Shown: positions 1 to 15,500, counted from the first letter of the stretch. The stretch: DNA of 64,000 nucleotides from Pelecanus crispus (GCF_030463565.1 NC_134652.1:18329397-18393396); one strand, 5' to 3'. Numbers and translations: made by a program. Notes: generated from the letters alone by a model not told the origin.

Positions 1-3000
1 TGTGGTGTAATATTGAAACTATGGTGAAAAGCCCTGGTTTAATCTCTGTATGTAGGTACCAGTGTTGTCTGCTCACGAGACCAGCTATGCTTATGTAGTA
101 CTTACAGTTTCATTCTACTTGCGCTGACAAAATTGTTCAGTTGCTGGCATAGCTTATTCCACCACGGCCTCATATGCACACTCTTCCAAATAAAATTAGG
201 TCTTCTAGTGACATTGTAGTTTTGTCAAAATAACTGTCCACAGTAGGAGCACTTGCCAACTGTAGCAATCACAAATGACATCAACTTAGGCCTGTGACTG
301 TCAGCTGTTCAGCAAAAGCTAGTAACATAGATTGGATCTAAAGACTTGCTTTTTTTTTTTTAAAAAAAAAAAAAAAGTCAAATAATAAATGACCAATAGC
401 CAAGAAAATAAGCCAAGAAATTAATTTCGTGGTCATGGAAAAAATAAAACATTCCAGCAAACTTGGCATTTTTTCACCATTAGTTTAAAACTGTACCCCA
501 CACAGCTGTGCAGAGTGCTAGATATTAACTCATAATATGGCATTGCAGGTACCCAATGATATGTTGATCCCAGAACAAAACAGTTTTGTGTTTTACAGAA
601 TCATTCAAAACCTTTATACTGCACACTACCTTATAATGTGATAGATGCTTTTCTTTTGGAAGGCAAATATGACAATCATAAAATGTTGCAAAAAAGCCCT
701 ACATGCTGTTATGGCTTGTGTCAGCCATAACAGTGTTGGAAAACATTAGATAATCAAGAGGGGGGGAAAAAGAGTTCCCACATCGGTAGAAACTGCTATA
801 AATACCTCTTTATTTGAAAATAAGTATTGTTTTTAGTGGCTTCCTTTCTCACCTTGGAAAATGCCTCTGCTATTTGATTATCTCTGAGAGCTGTCTGATA
901 GGCTTTGGAAGCAAAGCTCTTGTAAGTCAACAGTTGAAAAAGTTAATCAAGAGTAATAGAATCAGGTTTTACTTCTGCTTTTGGTGAATTTAGTTTTGGA
1001 AAACCATTTAACCTGATCAGAAATCCTGACTAACCATCTTCAGGGTTGTAACAGGCTAGACAAGATATAACTAGATCATTTTTAAATATCGTAAGAATTC
1101 CATTGGTTTTGCTTTCTGTTTAAAGGATGAGTGAAATCTGGAGTTTCAATGCTGCAGGCAGTTCCAGCATTGTGACCAAACCTAGAGGAAAAAATAAGAT
1201 TTCAATTATCTGCAGAACAGAAACTGAAACAAATGACAACTTGTAGAATTCAGATCGTTTTACTTAATGTTCACAATGTTACATTAACTGAAATTTTTTA
1301 TATTTAAAAGATTTGAATGTTTCCTTTTAGTTTGTTGGACCAGTATAGTTCAGGATTAAATGGTACTTCTCCACTGTAGCACATTACTGTATGCACACTG
1401 CAATGAGGGAAGCTTGTGACGCACTCTATTTGATGTATTTAATTGAAATGCCTCAATACTGCTTCTTTCATAGACGGAGTTTGACTGCAGGAATCAGTTA
1501 AAAGTAATTTTTAGCCATCTTCAGATGGCTAAATCATCTTTTGCAGATGATTTATAAGTCCCTGATCATTAGAAAAGAAAGAACGTGTCTGCTCACTAGT
1601 TTTTTTTCTTATATGTTTATGTGGTTTTTAAAATGATTGCTACATTAGAGGACTGATTTTTAGTTTTATATAACATCTTTTTATAGTCTAAGTACCCTAA
1701 AGCATGTTACAAATATAAGTAAATATTTCTTTTAGAAAGCAAATATCACTAGTTTTATGCTCTTAGCAGACAAGAGAATTGGAAAACTGATGGAAAACAA
1801 TGGCTGAAAGTGACAGTATTTTCTCATTTGGCTGTAGGGAACCATCTAAGATTTTTGGTAGACTGTGAAAGGGCTTTATATACTATGCAAATAAGTTTCT
1901 TTTGTGACAGCCATATTAAGTGACTTAGGGGTAAAAGAAGCTTGGAAATTCTGTTAGCATCTTTATCCTAACCTGTTAGTATATGTATTTTGGACAAGTT
2001 AATTTTCCAGACATAAGCAAAGCCAGACGTGCAATGCTACAGGTTTGACCTCAACATAAACTACATACTACATAGTAAATACTTTAGAAAGAATTAAAAT
2101 ATGCATCCTGAGGCAATAATATGAAAAACACGAGTATATATTTTTCAAGCTTAATGCAAGGGCAACTGGGTGAAGTAGGCTATTAATACAAGTGGCTATG
2201 CTATATGGCTAAATGATTCCTTCATGGCTTAAAATGTAGGTGCTACAGGCATCTCCACAAGAAGCACAGAGGCAGCTAAGTGCTACTGAAGCTGTAGTTA
2301 CATGTCCAATTTAACTTACCATAAGTCTGAGCTGCTGCCAAAAGTGTAGGTGCCTTTCTTCTACCCTCCCAGTGCCCCTGCTTGCCCTGCCGCTTGTCTC
2401 CGCCCTTACACTGGCACTAGGGTTCCCATGACTGTGTGATGAAGCTGGATCTCATCCTACTGATATCTAAATTGGCAAAAGAAAAAAGTTAGTTTCCCAG
2501 CTGGAAGTTTGTGATTCATCATAGCTGGGTAAGCAGTGAGGGCAGAGAAGATTGGAATTTCCCCTTTTCAATGGCAACCCATGTGGCCTCCATTAAAGTG
2601 GCTGTATAACCCTACGGACCAAAATACTTCTCCAAAGTTCTAACAAAACTTGATAGACTTCAATACAAAATAAACAACAATAAAAAATAAACAAAACTGG
2701 TAGATCCATGAGCAACCTCTATTAGATCCCTGCCGGTGCCACCCCACATCTGTGGTGGATATGGTGTTTCTGTAGCTTGAGTAAAAACACTTTCAGCCCA
2801 AGTACAGCAGTGTTTGTTAGTCTTCATCAGATGCGTCAAAAATTTGTCCATTTCCCTGTACCCCTATCATTTTGATTCTAAACAGGTGGTAAAATCACTT
2901 CAGCTAAAGGGAATTTAATGATAAAGGCATTCAGTTTAATAATTTATAACAACTTAATGCTAAAGGCATAAAAATTGAAAGTCAAAAAACCATTATGCTT

Positions 3001-6000
3001 TAGAGAGGAACAAGAGAGAGTTCCCGTCTCCTTCCAACTCAGGCATTCCTGTAGAGAAACTGCCTGAGAGAGGGAAAAATCTTGTCAGAGAATGGAAAAG
3101 GAAGTACTGGGCCATAAAGGACAGTTTAAAAAACATGCTGAAAGTCCATTTATTGTTTTTTTTTCCTTGTATGAACAGAACCGATAATGCAATACTTTAA
3201 GACAAATTTTGGCTCTACAAAAAGCAAAGCAAATTTATAAAAATGCTGAAATTAGTGACTCTCTTAACTTCATACATCTACTCAGTGTATCTAGAACCTA
3301 TACACGTAAAAGCTATTGTTATGGAACCAATATTAGTGACTTGTGAATATTGTGCAGCATTAAGATACCTGGGGTTATTTTGTCTCTAGGAGTAGGCTAA
3401 TGGGAGTGTTTAAAGTTTAATGCCATATCTAGAAGTTCTGCTCTGTTTTATTTGGCTGTTAGAGCACTATTTGGTAGAGCAAGTGCAGACCATTATGCGT
3501 ATAAATGCACTTTTGGTTTAAGGAGAAGAGTTAAGCAGCTGTTTAGAAAAGCCTCCTTTTTCTCCAGTGCACACAGCACCTTGCCTTCAAACTATTAAGC
3601 CCACAAAGTTTTCCAGCCCCTTGAAAAAGCACACCATTTTTTTTATCCTGTCAGAGTCTATGAACTTACTGGATTAAAATCGCTACATTAGAAATGTATT
3701 TTAGTAGCTATCTTAAATGACACAAAGACACTGACGAAGACTGCACTCGGATCATGAAGTTAATTTATTCATCTTGTGTCAGTGCTTCTGTGCCCACATT
3801 AGCAAGACTTTAACACAAAATTTAAGTACTTATCTAGCTTTAAGGTAGTTGAAGTTAGACGTGTGCTTAAACATCTGGCTTAATCTTGGTCAAGCCCGTT
3901 ACATAGTTAGACATAGACTTCTTCAACGTCCTTCCATAGGTGGCCAGAACTAAAAGGGCAGATTTGAAATTTTTGGAAGAGGTAAAAGAGGAGGAAAACC
4001 AGAAGAACCCACTCTGTTGGAACACCAAATCAAAATTAAGCCTTTATCTTTCTGTGTTCAGTTCACTCAGTTTTCTTACTTTTTCATTCACTTTCATGTC
4101 TTTCATGTGACTGTACTAGTCTTTCAATCTACATGCCTGCAGGAATGACAGAAATGTCATCTCACCTTTCAGAAAATGCTTGTAGAATTGTGACTAAAAG
4201 TAATGTTACCACTGACACGTGATAGTTTTCTGGGTCTGTGACAAGTCCTGTCTTTATTCACTTCCCTGCAATGACTTTGTGCTTCCTCTTTTTGGTGAAA
4301 TATAAAAACCACTTTACTTTTTTTTTTTTTAAATTTCTGTCCTTGCTCTCCTTCACCTACCAGGTTGTAGGATACCAGTCCTTCAGGGATGTACAGCACT
4401 CAGTCTTAACTGGAACTGTATTTTAGAGTAACCTAATGCATTTGGTTTCCTTCTGCTGCTTCCAAACCTTTCAGAAAAATGGAGTAAGCCTTGTGAATGT
4501 AGCTTCCATGTGGATTTTTTGTTTTTTAATGCATCAGCTCATATCCAGACAGCTGGTGCATAAAAGGGATCAGTTAACCAAAAAGACTCAGAACAGAGCA
4601 GGTCAGTTACAGATCAGAAAATATCTTTTAACTTTTTGTGTCAAGAAGTGATGTGCAATACTCATTAGCATATCATAATAGCTAATTATTTTCTGTACTA
4701 CTTACACTATTACTATTACTCAGCTGGGATAAAGGGGAGAGCAAGCTGGATAAGAGGGAAGAGGTGTCCAAACCTGAAATGCCTTCAGCTGTTATTAAAT
4801 ATCTACATTTTTTAAAGTTGTACTAAAAAGTGCCTGGTCATAGCTGCTTTGTGATATTCAAAAACAGCCATGAAGTCCCCAACAGTAGTAAAGAAAGATA
4901 ACAGGAACCAGGTCTACTCTTCTTCTCTGCTAAATAAAACCAAAAATGATTGCAAAAGATATCATACAACTTAAACACATTAAATCTTTGGTATTAACAT
5001 TCTGTCCATATATACTCAGAACAAGCCTCAGCCTTGACCTAAAATGAGGAAGCAGTTGCACCAAGCAGTTGGTGTCATAAATCTGCATAGGTTCTTTCAA
5101 TGCACAGAATTCCCAGTCACCTCGAAGTAATTACACTATTTAATTTCATGTTAGGACTGATTTGTGTCAAAGATGTATTATGCCTTTACATGCTACATAT
5201 TTTCATTTACTTGGTCTATGTTAGTACTTACTAGTACAAGAGAGATTGACAGCTTCTTTGTGAAGATTATGTAGAGGTCATGTGAAGATGAAAAGTATAA
5301 TCAATATTTAGCTTTTCTGTGTGTACTATGTAAACTCACACCTGCTCTAATTATGGGGTTTGCCTTTAGACAAAATAGTAGATGATTGAAAAGTGAGCAG
5401 AATACTATGTTATTCAGGCTTTAAAAAAAAATCAACACTCTTGACAAAACTAAACTATTTATAGTCGTTTCCTCTTGTGTATCTCATGAACACAGCAGAA
5501 CGCAATTCGTTGTTCTTTCTTCCTCTCAGATAGGTGTCTGTAATTGAATTCTCCCCATAAGCAAGCCTCTTTCAACTTTTCTCCACAGCTTTGAGATAGG
5601 TTTACAGATAAAGATCAAAGGCTCAGTGCCTTGAACTGATGGTCTGGTGTCACAGGTTACCACCTCCAGCTCTAAACTTCTTCCCTTCCCATCATGAAAG
5701 GAATTGCAGGGGGTGGGCTGCAATAAGCCCCCAGGGTGGATGAGGAGCTGTAACCTCCTATCCTAGACCAGCAACAACTGAAGCAGTTTATCTGATTGCA
5801 CCTCAAGCATTCAGCTACGTCTTTATGCATTATACACATGTAACAGCCATAGAAAACACTAGCTCCAACGCAGCCAGCTGATGCCAGCCTGCATTTCCTT
5901 GCAAAGGAATTCCACTCTCATTGTTCCAGGTAGCATATGATTTAGGGGTGTGTGCATGTGGAGATCTGAAGCACCTGAAGGAGGCCTAACGAGGAATTAG

Positions 6001-9000
6001 GTGCTTTCTGTATTTGGGAATTTCCTTTTGCTTTCTACTGAGCAATTAGAAGGGGGATGGAAAGTGGGGAGGGTTGTAAGTAATTAATTGGGTTGGTTTA
6101 GATGCACAAAACTGGCAAGTGATAGAAAATTATGTTTTATGAAGACATTCACCCAGTTCATTGAGATCCATGTTCTTCCACAAAGACTGTCAGGAGCACT
6201 GTGTTAATGGAAGCCTATTGTAAGAAAGGTGGTACTTTTCTTGTTCGTTAATTTAGTTTGAGAAGATAGTCCAAGATAAGAGCTTCAAGCTTTTCAGAAC
6301 CTGAGGCAGTACTTTTACAAATCCCTTCCAGGTGAACAGGTTCGTGTGTCCTGCCCCCCGCAGTAAGCAGGAGTCTTCCCCTTTGTCCAGAAACAGTAAC
6401 TTTCTGTCTTAATTTGGTCACCTGCACACCTGTTTATAAAACTAAAGGCTAATAGAAACACCAAATAAAGACCAGCTGGGGAGAAGGGGATGGAATAATT
6501 GTGCTGTGAGAAGCAGCAAAGGAGGGGGCTGGGCATGCTGTTCCTTCTTTAGTTTCATGTTTTAATGTGTTATTTTAAATTACAAAGGTATATGTAGTAA
6601 TTTTTAATTTTCTGCTCTTCAATTTTTGTTTTTCATCTTCTAGTAACTTCACTTTTACTCTCCAAATTCCATTATACTCTTCCTCACTTTGTTTTCTTTT
6701 TTTTGTGGTTCTTTTCTGTAAAACTTTATAGCTGAAGCAGGTGGGGGTTTTGGGGGGTGTTTTTGTTTTAAGTCTAAATTTGTACTTACTAATTCCCATT
6801 CTAGGTTTCCAATGGTAAGCATTTGAATTTGCCTGAAAACTAAGAAATAACTGGTTTTTGGTTTTATGTGATCTGTTATGCTGCCTTTCTCAAAACAAAA
6901 ATGAGGGTTACACCTACCTACAGTCTTACTTTAAGTGAATGGAGGTAGTAATGATCTTCAGAAAATGGGACTTTCTAGACACAGAACTACAGGGTGCCCT
7001 GTCAGTGAGAAACAGATGTACCCAAAAAGGTATAAGAACTGAAACTGGAGTGCAAACTGACTTACAGTGTGATGGGTTTTTTTAATAATTATTATTTTGA
7101 AACCAGTTCAACTTGCAGTTAACAATCTAATTGACGTTAGGAGGAGGAAAAGGAACATGCAGGTCGCTTGATATTGAATGTGTCCATATCGCTTACAAAG
7201 CTTCCCTTGTAGACCTTCTGTCTGAATATATCCTGTTCAAAATTCTGCCCTTTTTTAACTAAAGAAACTGGTCCCAGAGCGCAGATAGGGATTTTTCAAG
7301 AAGCACAACAGATAATTCAGTCCTGTAAGCACCAGAAGTTTAAGGAGGTATAATTCTAGACCTACAGATAAACAGAAATAAGTATGCTTGTAATATAGAA
7401 AACTTCCTGTGATTCATTTAAAACTGGTTTTTGTTTTGCCACCACTCCCTCCTGACGCAGCAGTCAGCCCTGTTTCCAAAAACATTATCAGCACCACTCC
7501 CAACGGCGAGCGCACACATCTGTGCTCAGAGCCAGATGCGCTGAAGCAACTGTGCACAGCCTTCCCACCCTGGAGACTGTAATTTTACAGCTGAGGGGTG
7601 TCACTTGCTGTGGGGTATCCCTTGCCACGTGACATAGGCAGCTGCACAGCTAGAATACTGACAAGCAGAGTGTGTGCTGGAGGTCCAAAGTACTGGATTT
7701 GTTGTGCACAAGTTGGTGAACTGTGCTGTTTGTGCACACAGGAGATCCCTCTCTCTTCCCATGAGCAAGGGGAGGTCACGGCCACTGAGGAGCCATTCAT
7801 GCCAACTGCTCTGAGCCTTAATATACAAATTTACATAGTATATATTGGTAAATGTCTTCACAGATTTACAATACTGATAAATACAATTTCTCAAATATTA
7901 GTCCAAATGGTGGGAGAATTCCTTATTACACAGATCTTTCTGAGTTAAGACAGAGTTTCTCAAGTCTGGGGACTCTGTACCTCATCTGACATCTGAGTTG
8001 AAAGCTTATTACACACTTTATTCCTCTTCATATTATTTATATTTTTTTCTTTTTAAAATTATTTTACCTTTGGCAAGCTTTTGTGGGCTTGCTTGTACGC
8101 AGAAGAGCCAAAAGCTTCCAGCTGATGTTTGACAGTGGGGATGTGTCACAGGCCAGGCCCACGCATGGCCCTTCACTTGGCATACATTCCTCGTACACTG
8201 AGCAGTGACCAGATCAAAGAGAGGGTGATTTTGTTTTATCTCAAGGCAGCTCTGCCCATCCTTGAAGCACAGCTAGGTATTTTGTGACACAGCAAATCCT
8301 TCTTTCAGGGTATATTGTGCTTGCAATGGTAAACCTTTCTGCCTTCCTTTACATATGTGTCGCAGCTAGCGACCACTTTGTCAATACATCTGATAATACT
8401 GATTTGCTGAAAGTCAAAATTGATAAGATCTGAAAAATAGCAACACAGGGCTAGAAGGTGTTTCCTTTTAGGATTCACTGAACAGTCTTTTTTTGTTATT
8501 CCCCCCAACATGTAGATTTTCTAATGTATTTGTTGGAAACCTAAAACTTTTTAAAGCACCTAGAGCCAAGACTTCCAAACTTCTCCTCTGCAGAAAGCTG
8601 AAAATCTGTTCTGTGTGCAGTGAGTTCCTGATCAGAGGGTCCCATCCAGTCTATACCTGTCACAATTAAACTGGATTTCAAAATAGCTGTCTATTGCTGA
8701 AAAGTGTTTGCAGACTGCGTCTTTATCTGCAAGCCTGATTTTACATAAAAAGCTCTCAGCCAAGTTGAATGAAGAGTTCATGCTTGTAGTTAAGAAACAA
8801 CTCTTAAGTTTGACCTCTTAATTATCTTTAATTAACTGCAATGCAAGGTAAAACTACATTACTTATTATTTTCATTTACAGTATTAGCTGATTGAGGTCC
8901 TTGAATGCTTCTAGTATCTGTTCATCCCAAGAGAGCAACTAGAGAATAAACATTAGTTGGTAATGAGGTCTGACTCAGATGTCTTGTGAAGAAAGAGGGT

Positions 9001-12000
9001 GTAGTTATGTACCTGAAGCAAGGGCCACAATAGCCTTCATTTCCTAGATACTCTCAGGGCTGCTGGTCTGATAAGTTCCTCCCACAATGAGACTCTTTAC
9101 TGGGAGTATTGTCTTAAGTAAAGAAAAGTATTTGAGAGCCAGACAAAAAGTATGTGACAGCTAGTCAGATATGCAGATCCAGGCAAAACATAAAGTCTAT
9201 AAACGCCCTTCTGAGCTTCACTTTCCTCATTGCTCTGGAATGGCCTTTGGGCTTGGGTTTGGGAGCCCTAAGATGTGGAGAATCCTCTTGCTATAGGCTT
9301 TGCTGTCTGCTTCTTTTCTATGGTGTGTCTAAAATCACAAGTCAGACAGCTCTTTGTAAAACTTGTCAGTTGTAGCCTATTATATCAGCTGGCATCTCAA
9401 GAAATCTCAGCTTCTAGCTAACTGGACAGACTGGGTTTTGCAGCTTGTTCAACTTAATGGGTCAAAGGGGATTCCACTTAAACAGGAGGTCATCCATGCT
9501 TGATGACTTCGTACACTTACCACTATACAGTACACTGGTTATCTGCTTACTCTCACAGGCTTGATACAAGTTAAGTTGTCTAGAGGCAACAAACTAAATA
9601 TTCTAGCAACTCCTACAAGAGCTACATAACTTTAAAAATTAAAAAAATTTACACAAACACATATCAGATACTCCCTAATTTATCACAATCTGTAATTAGA
9701 GAATGAAATGGCTCCAGAAAGAGAATAAGGAATAAAAGAGGCAGAGATTTTTAGGAAATTTGATTATGCAAAAATAGGACTGTTTGATTTCGATGTCGGT
9801 TCATCTGCATGGGAAAAGTAACTGCACCAGTAGGGGCACATGCGATCATCTCTAATGCTTTTTTTTTTTTAAATGGAAATATGTATTAAAATGCTCTTTT
9901 AAACTATAGCTTTATTCAGTGTACATGGAACACCCATGATAGTCTAATCAGTTCACCTAAATATGATCAAATGAAAAGCAAACTGTTCTGGGCACTCACA
10001 GTTATAAATTTTGGGGTGGGTTTTACTGGGGTGTGGGGGTTTAGAGACCAAAGTGACAATATAAAATAAAACCAGTCATGTGAAAAATGAAACACCTTTT
10101 TTCAAAATAAAGCTATAATTTTACCATTGTAAAGATATATAAATATCAGAGATGAGTAATAACCAATATTCAGATCTAAATCTACAGTTAGATTTTTGTT
10201 TGTTTGTTTGGGTCCTATCTCTACCAAACAATAAATACTGGAAGAAAAATAACTGATGCTTACATGCCTTTCTAATTAAAGGCTGGCAAGCCTTTTTGAA
10301 AAAGACAAAAACACTTGCAAACAACCATTGTCCCCAAACTAGAACTAAACCATTTAAATCTCCTGTCATTCTTTTCATTCCTCATTACTTTTCATTTATA
10401 GAACCTGGCAGGTGCCAGCTGGGGCACAAGAAAGAAACAGTAAAAGCTGGCTATTTGTGATGTTTCAAGCATAACCAGAAGCTGAATCTATTAGGGAAAA
10501 AAAACCCAAACCCCACAGAAAAGCAGAAGTTCTTCTGAGATCTTCACCGCAGATTTGCAGATTTAAGTATCTGGTTAGTTTACATAGTAATCCAAGCTAC
10601 TCTCATAGATGTAGTGCATTGTTGCAGGAAATCTCGAAATATTTTGCTGTGCACCTGTTTCTCACATCTATAGGTATTTTTTTTTTTTTTAATATCAGCA
10701 GGTAACACTATATCCTTTTGCTGTAAATAAATAGTATGAGTTTTGAGCAAAAGTTAAATATGTGCTTGTGAATTATTTGTCAGTTATTCTCATGATTCTT
10801 TTTTTGCCTGAATTGAGAGCCTAAAAAGAATAGGTTGAATTGTTTTTTAAGTAAAATTCCTTCAATTCCAGCCAACATAATAAGAGGATCAGATTTTTGT
10901 GTTCCGTTAATAAACATTGTTAAGACTAAAATTAAGCTTCATTATTTATTTTAGGATTCCAAAACCTGACAAGTACTCAGTTATTTAACTGTCCTTTTTA
11001 AGCAAGTCTCATAAAGCGGGATTAATTGTCACTAACTACCACAACTGCTCCAGAATCAGTAGCAGAGGTAGGAAGGTCCCTCTCAGTATAAGCCTAATAC
11101 TCAGTTGCTACCTGATGCTTTAGAGTGGTCATGTGTCTGCTCAGTCTGATCCATGGACTGCAAACAAATAATCACATTAGTGCAGTTATTTCCTGGTTTT
11201 GTCTAGCTAATTCTCATCTAATTCCAATTTCCTTTGGAAGAAGTTATTTTAATTTTTAAGAGGCAGCTGTAATTACTAATAATGAAGCTGGAAGATAGTT
11301 TCTGTTTAGCAAAGCTCAATACATTACTCAACCTTTTGCATAATAAGGTTTAAAGTTTAAAGCTTTAGAAAAGGAAAAGAATACTTTGTTTATACTTGTC
11401 TTTATAAGCAAAGCTTCCAAGAGTCTTTTGGTAGCCTGATCATCCATCAGAGATGAGGCAGGCAAGACTAAAACGTGGAATGACATAGACAACTTTTATA
11501 ATGAAGAATGGAAGGCAAATTTTTTTAAGCCCTTTTTCAAAAAAATCATTGCTTTCCTTTGTTGGTAGCGATAAAATCTTCAACTGGGGTCTAATAAAAG
11601 ATACTTGGTTTAGGTGAACAGGAAGAACATACACCGTGTGAAGAAACTAAGAATATATATGCGTTCTATAGAAGTTTCTAGTATGACCAGCCTTCCAACA
11701 GGTTTCACCTGGTATTCACTTGATTTTAGTGGTGTGGTTTTTTAAATGAGAAGGGAGGTGGGATTCTAAATGATACTTGCTGAGTGGAAAATTACATATT
11801 TAGCTTAAATTGCCTTGATTACAAGTAAAATTTTAATGAGGTCAATGCAGCTGATGAATAAAACCAATCTTTGATTCTAGATATCAGTCCATGTAACTGG
11901 AGTCCTGAGATCACAAGTTTTTACAGCTCAGAGTCACAGATACTCTAACAGTTTCTTAGATGGCCTGGGCTCAGGAATGTATCATTTTTCACCCTCCTAT

Positions 12001-12451
12001 TATAGCTGCAAACACTATGGGAATGAGGTGAACTCTCCACTGATGAAGTGACTCGTGTAATACCAGAAATCAGAGGGCATTCCCATTATAGCTGTGGAGT
12101 GTTGTAAAGTCAGTTCTGAACAAAATGTTAACATTGCAATATTTTAAACTATTAATTTAAGCAATGATGTTCTTTCCTGATGCACTTGATGCACAATCAA
12201 TCTTAAATTGTTTAAACTGCACTTAACTGTATTAAGAAGGATAACACAAATCATGCCAAAGAGCTCTGTTAAAAAGGGAGGGAAACTTCATATGCAAATG
12301 ATTTAGCAACTAAACTACTTATTGAACGTACGTTAAGCATTTTTGATATGTGAATTACTGGAAATGTATTTCCTGTATTTTTCTTATTTTATATGAATGG
12401 GTGTTCAACCACATGGTAATTTTAATGCTGGCTTTGTTTAATATCTTACAG
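1..12451. other. Non-coding stretch, probably BLNK intron 1
   Basis: I see no supportable gene here. The open frames are short, AT-rich and without recognisable domains. The first recognised BLNK exon starts at 12452 with one base that completes a codon, so a 5' exon carrying the start codon must lie upstream. I looked for an MDK-like start followed by a phase-2 donor on the + strand and did not find one, so exon 1 is probably outside the window. A perfect T12A15 self-complementary run lies at 350-376. No CpG-rich promoter is visible in this stretch. Confidence 0.6.
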
Positions 12452-12517
12452 GAAGCTTCAAAAGATGGTGCATGACATCAAGAAAAATGAAAGTGGGATA
12501 ATCAACAAGTTCAAAAA
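12452..12517 (+). CDS. BLNK: BLNK exon: N-terminal basic helix
   Basis: The exon is bounded by cttacag and gtaagt. After one base completing the previous codon it reads KLQKMVHDIKKNESGIINKF, then ends two bases into a codon. This matches the leucine-rich basic N-terminus of mammalian BLNK, which helps membrane targeting in that family. It is the most 5' BLNK exon I can identify. Confidence 0.93.
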
Positions 12518-15500
12518 GTAAGTTTAAAACACCAATCCTAGTTTTATCAATTTGGGGAAGTTCAGATTGCTAGCGTAGTGTATAGTGCTTTAGTGGTGGG
12601 ACCATGTTATTCTAGAGGGATGTACTTCAGTGTATGTAAAGAGCTTCAGTCCAGACTGCGACATGCAGACTTGTCAGTATTAAGAGTATCACAAAATAGT
12701 TGCAGAACTGGGCTCCAACGGGAGGTTGTGTTTGTAGCCCTGAAAAACAGTATTTGGGTAAAATGCATTTTTCTTACGTATTCTTTGGGAACGATCATCG
12801 CTTGTTTTTTGGGTGTGTGCCTTTCTCCTCAGGCCACTGTTTAGGCTACCTGCTGCAATTAAGTTTTAATTTGAGCTCCACCTTGAACCAACTGGTCGGA
12901 CATCATAGTTAGAATTCCCATAAAAATGCTAAGTCCTCCTGCGTTTCAGCCCCATAAAACAAACCCCAGCACTACCTAACATCCTTATTCCAGTAAGAAG
13001 TGCTAAACAGCATGCATATTGATGTCATGTGCATATGAGTATCATAAAATATTCATGTGTATTTATACACAGAAAGAAATTCCAGTAATTCTGCATCCTC
13101 ATCAAATGAATACACCATTCACTGTTTCCAGTCAAACATCTATTTAAACCAATTAGCTATTTAGCACACTTTTTCTTTATGCAATAGCTCATTTGCATTG
13201 AACTTCCATTTGGATGCGATTTTCTCATTCAGATGTCTGTCTTTACATGGGTCATTGACGACAAAAGTACTAAGTACTTTAAAAAGTTAATTAGTACACA
13301 GTATCTGCAGTGTTTCCAGGACAACCATATTACATTCTAGAAATACAGCTCTCGTACATAAAAGGCACATATAAACATTGTTTAAAATTGTTCTTAAAGA
13401 GTGACCATGATGGTTCAGTTCAAGGAAAAGAAAAAGTGTGGTTTTCACAAGAGCTAATTCTAGGTATATATGAAGCAGTTGGTAGACTGCTGGGAGAAGC
13501 AGCAGGGCTCTGCGTGGTTTGCCTATGCAAGAGCTCCAGAAAGGCAGGCTGGCTGCAGCTACTGCCCCTGCTGCCAGCGCAGGTGGGGCTGGTGTTTGTG
13601 GGGCAGCTGCTGTCCCTGGCAGAGGCGGGGGGATACACTTTCAGGAGCAGCAGCAACCACCTGGCTCACCCATTCCCCAGGCAGGAGGAGTAACCTTAGG
13701 TTGTAAGCCCTCCTTTGTGGCCTCTTTATCACAGCTGTTTCTGTCCACAAACCTTGAGCAGGCTCTGATGGTAACACCTAATGTATCAGATAGATTCTTG
13801 AAATCACTTTTTTCCTTTACTCATCCTCTTTCATTCTAGCACTGCTGCAATTCACAGTAAATCATGGTGACATGGTATACGTACCTGTTATTTCCACACA
13901 AGCACAAAAGGAAATTTTCCCTTAAAATGACCCTCTTTCAACTACTTGGATCTTTCATTTAATCTAAGTGGGGTTTTGTTTTTAACAGAGTGTGTATGTA
14001 AATAGACCACTGTGTTCAGAGATCCATCTGCAAAAAACCTCATAGTTTCACCTGGGACCTGCTCACAGGGAAGAGCTTCTAGGCTGTAAAGGCTTTTGAT
14101 GGGGTTTTGGGGGGGAGAGATTTGCTTTCTTTTGTTATTGCTTAGTAATAAAGGATGACTTCCTACTTCACAGAAGTAGTTTAAGTGTAGTTAATGTTAA
14201 TAATGTTGCAGTGGGTCCAGTTCAAATGCCTCGGAGAGGAAAGCAGATGGCAGAAACAATAGAAGCATTTCAAATTTATAATTTGAGGCAACAAATTGTC
14301 TCCCATAGTTGCCTGGACATGAATTCTCCTGTTAATCAGTATTGCTCTGACTATGTGTCCTTCCCTGAGAGTAAGAAGGGAAGGACAGACAAGGGAAGAA
14401 TAACAAGACCTAAATGTAGCTGAAGCTGGGAAGGTCAGAGGTGCCATCATTAAATGTCAGATACAAGATTGCTGCTATAATGCTGCAATTCTTTGATTCT
14501 CTCAAGATTAAAAAAAAATCCACAAAAAAAGAGCAGTCTCATGAAAACTCTCTTAATGTATGACTGCAGCACAAAGCTCACATTTCACCTCCCCCAGCTG
14601 TAAGAATACAAATTGAAACATAGAAAAAATACATACAATAATCTTTTTGATACTTCTGTGGTTCATCTGAGTCATATTAATCTCTTCTGCAATTATGAAG
14701 ATCAGAAACTTACTCTTATTTTTTTTTAAACTGAAGAAAAAATTCTCACATTTGCACATGACTTCAGAACTCAAATCTTGAACCCAACACATAATAAGAC
14801 TACAATAAAAGCATGAGTTGACAACACTGATAAGATGTACAAGAGATGCCAAGCTTTGCAGAATTAGAACTGGTTGTATTCCTCTGAATGTGCCCTTTGG
14901 GGGATTTTTGTTTGATTTTTAGTAGATGCTTTTTCTAAAAAATGCAGTTATCCAGTTGATCACTTCCTCCCTTTCAGTTGTGGGATTATTTTATGAAATG
15001 TCAAGGATCTAAACATGACTGAAGCAGGAAAAATTGTATTAAAAAATGGCTTTATGTAGCACAGATTTGGAATTCATCTATATGCTGAAAAAACCCATCG
15101 TTTTGGCTCAAATGCAAACCTATTATAAGTAGAAGTAGTTTTAGAGAAGTCAAATAGTGTACTTGCTTATCCCAAGCCTAAAGTTGTCACATGTGTACTG
15201 TAAGCCTCTGCTGCTGAAATTGAAAGAATGGTTAAATACTTATGAAATACATTTGCCTTATTACCAGTCTTTAAGACACTTCTGAAATCTGGATTCGCTT
15301 TTGATTATGCAGAAAAATAAGAGATGTTCTTGCATCAAGTGTCTTGCTCTCCAATCTAGTTCATCTGCAGGGTGCAGGTGGGGAGGGGTACGTCTACCAT
15401 CCATGTGTGTCTTAAAGGTCTGCGGAAAGCAGTCTAAACAGTGGCAAAAACAGGAAAGAAAACTATAGATTGTTTGTTCATTGCTTAAAAGCTCCAGTTG

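Noticed and set aside
2660..2851. A - strand frame starting MDKF, reminiscent of the MDK start of BLNK.
   Set aside because: It is on the wrong strand, the similarity stops after four residues and there is no donor in the expected phase.
13310..13839. Several overlapping open frames in a GC-rich intronic patch.
   Set aside because: They overlap in different frames and on both strands, with no recognisable motif; local GC content explains them.
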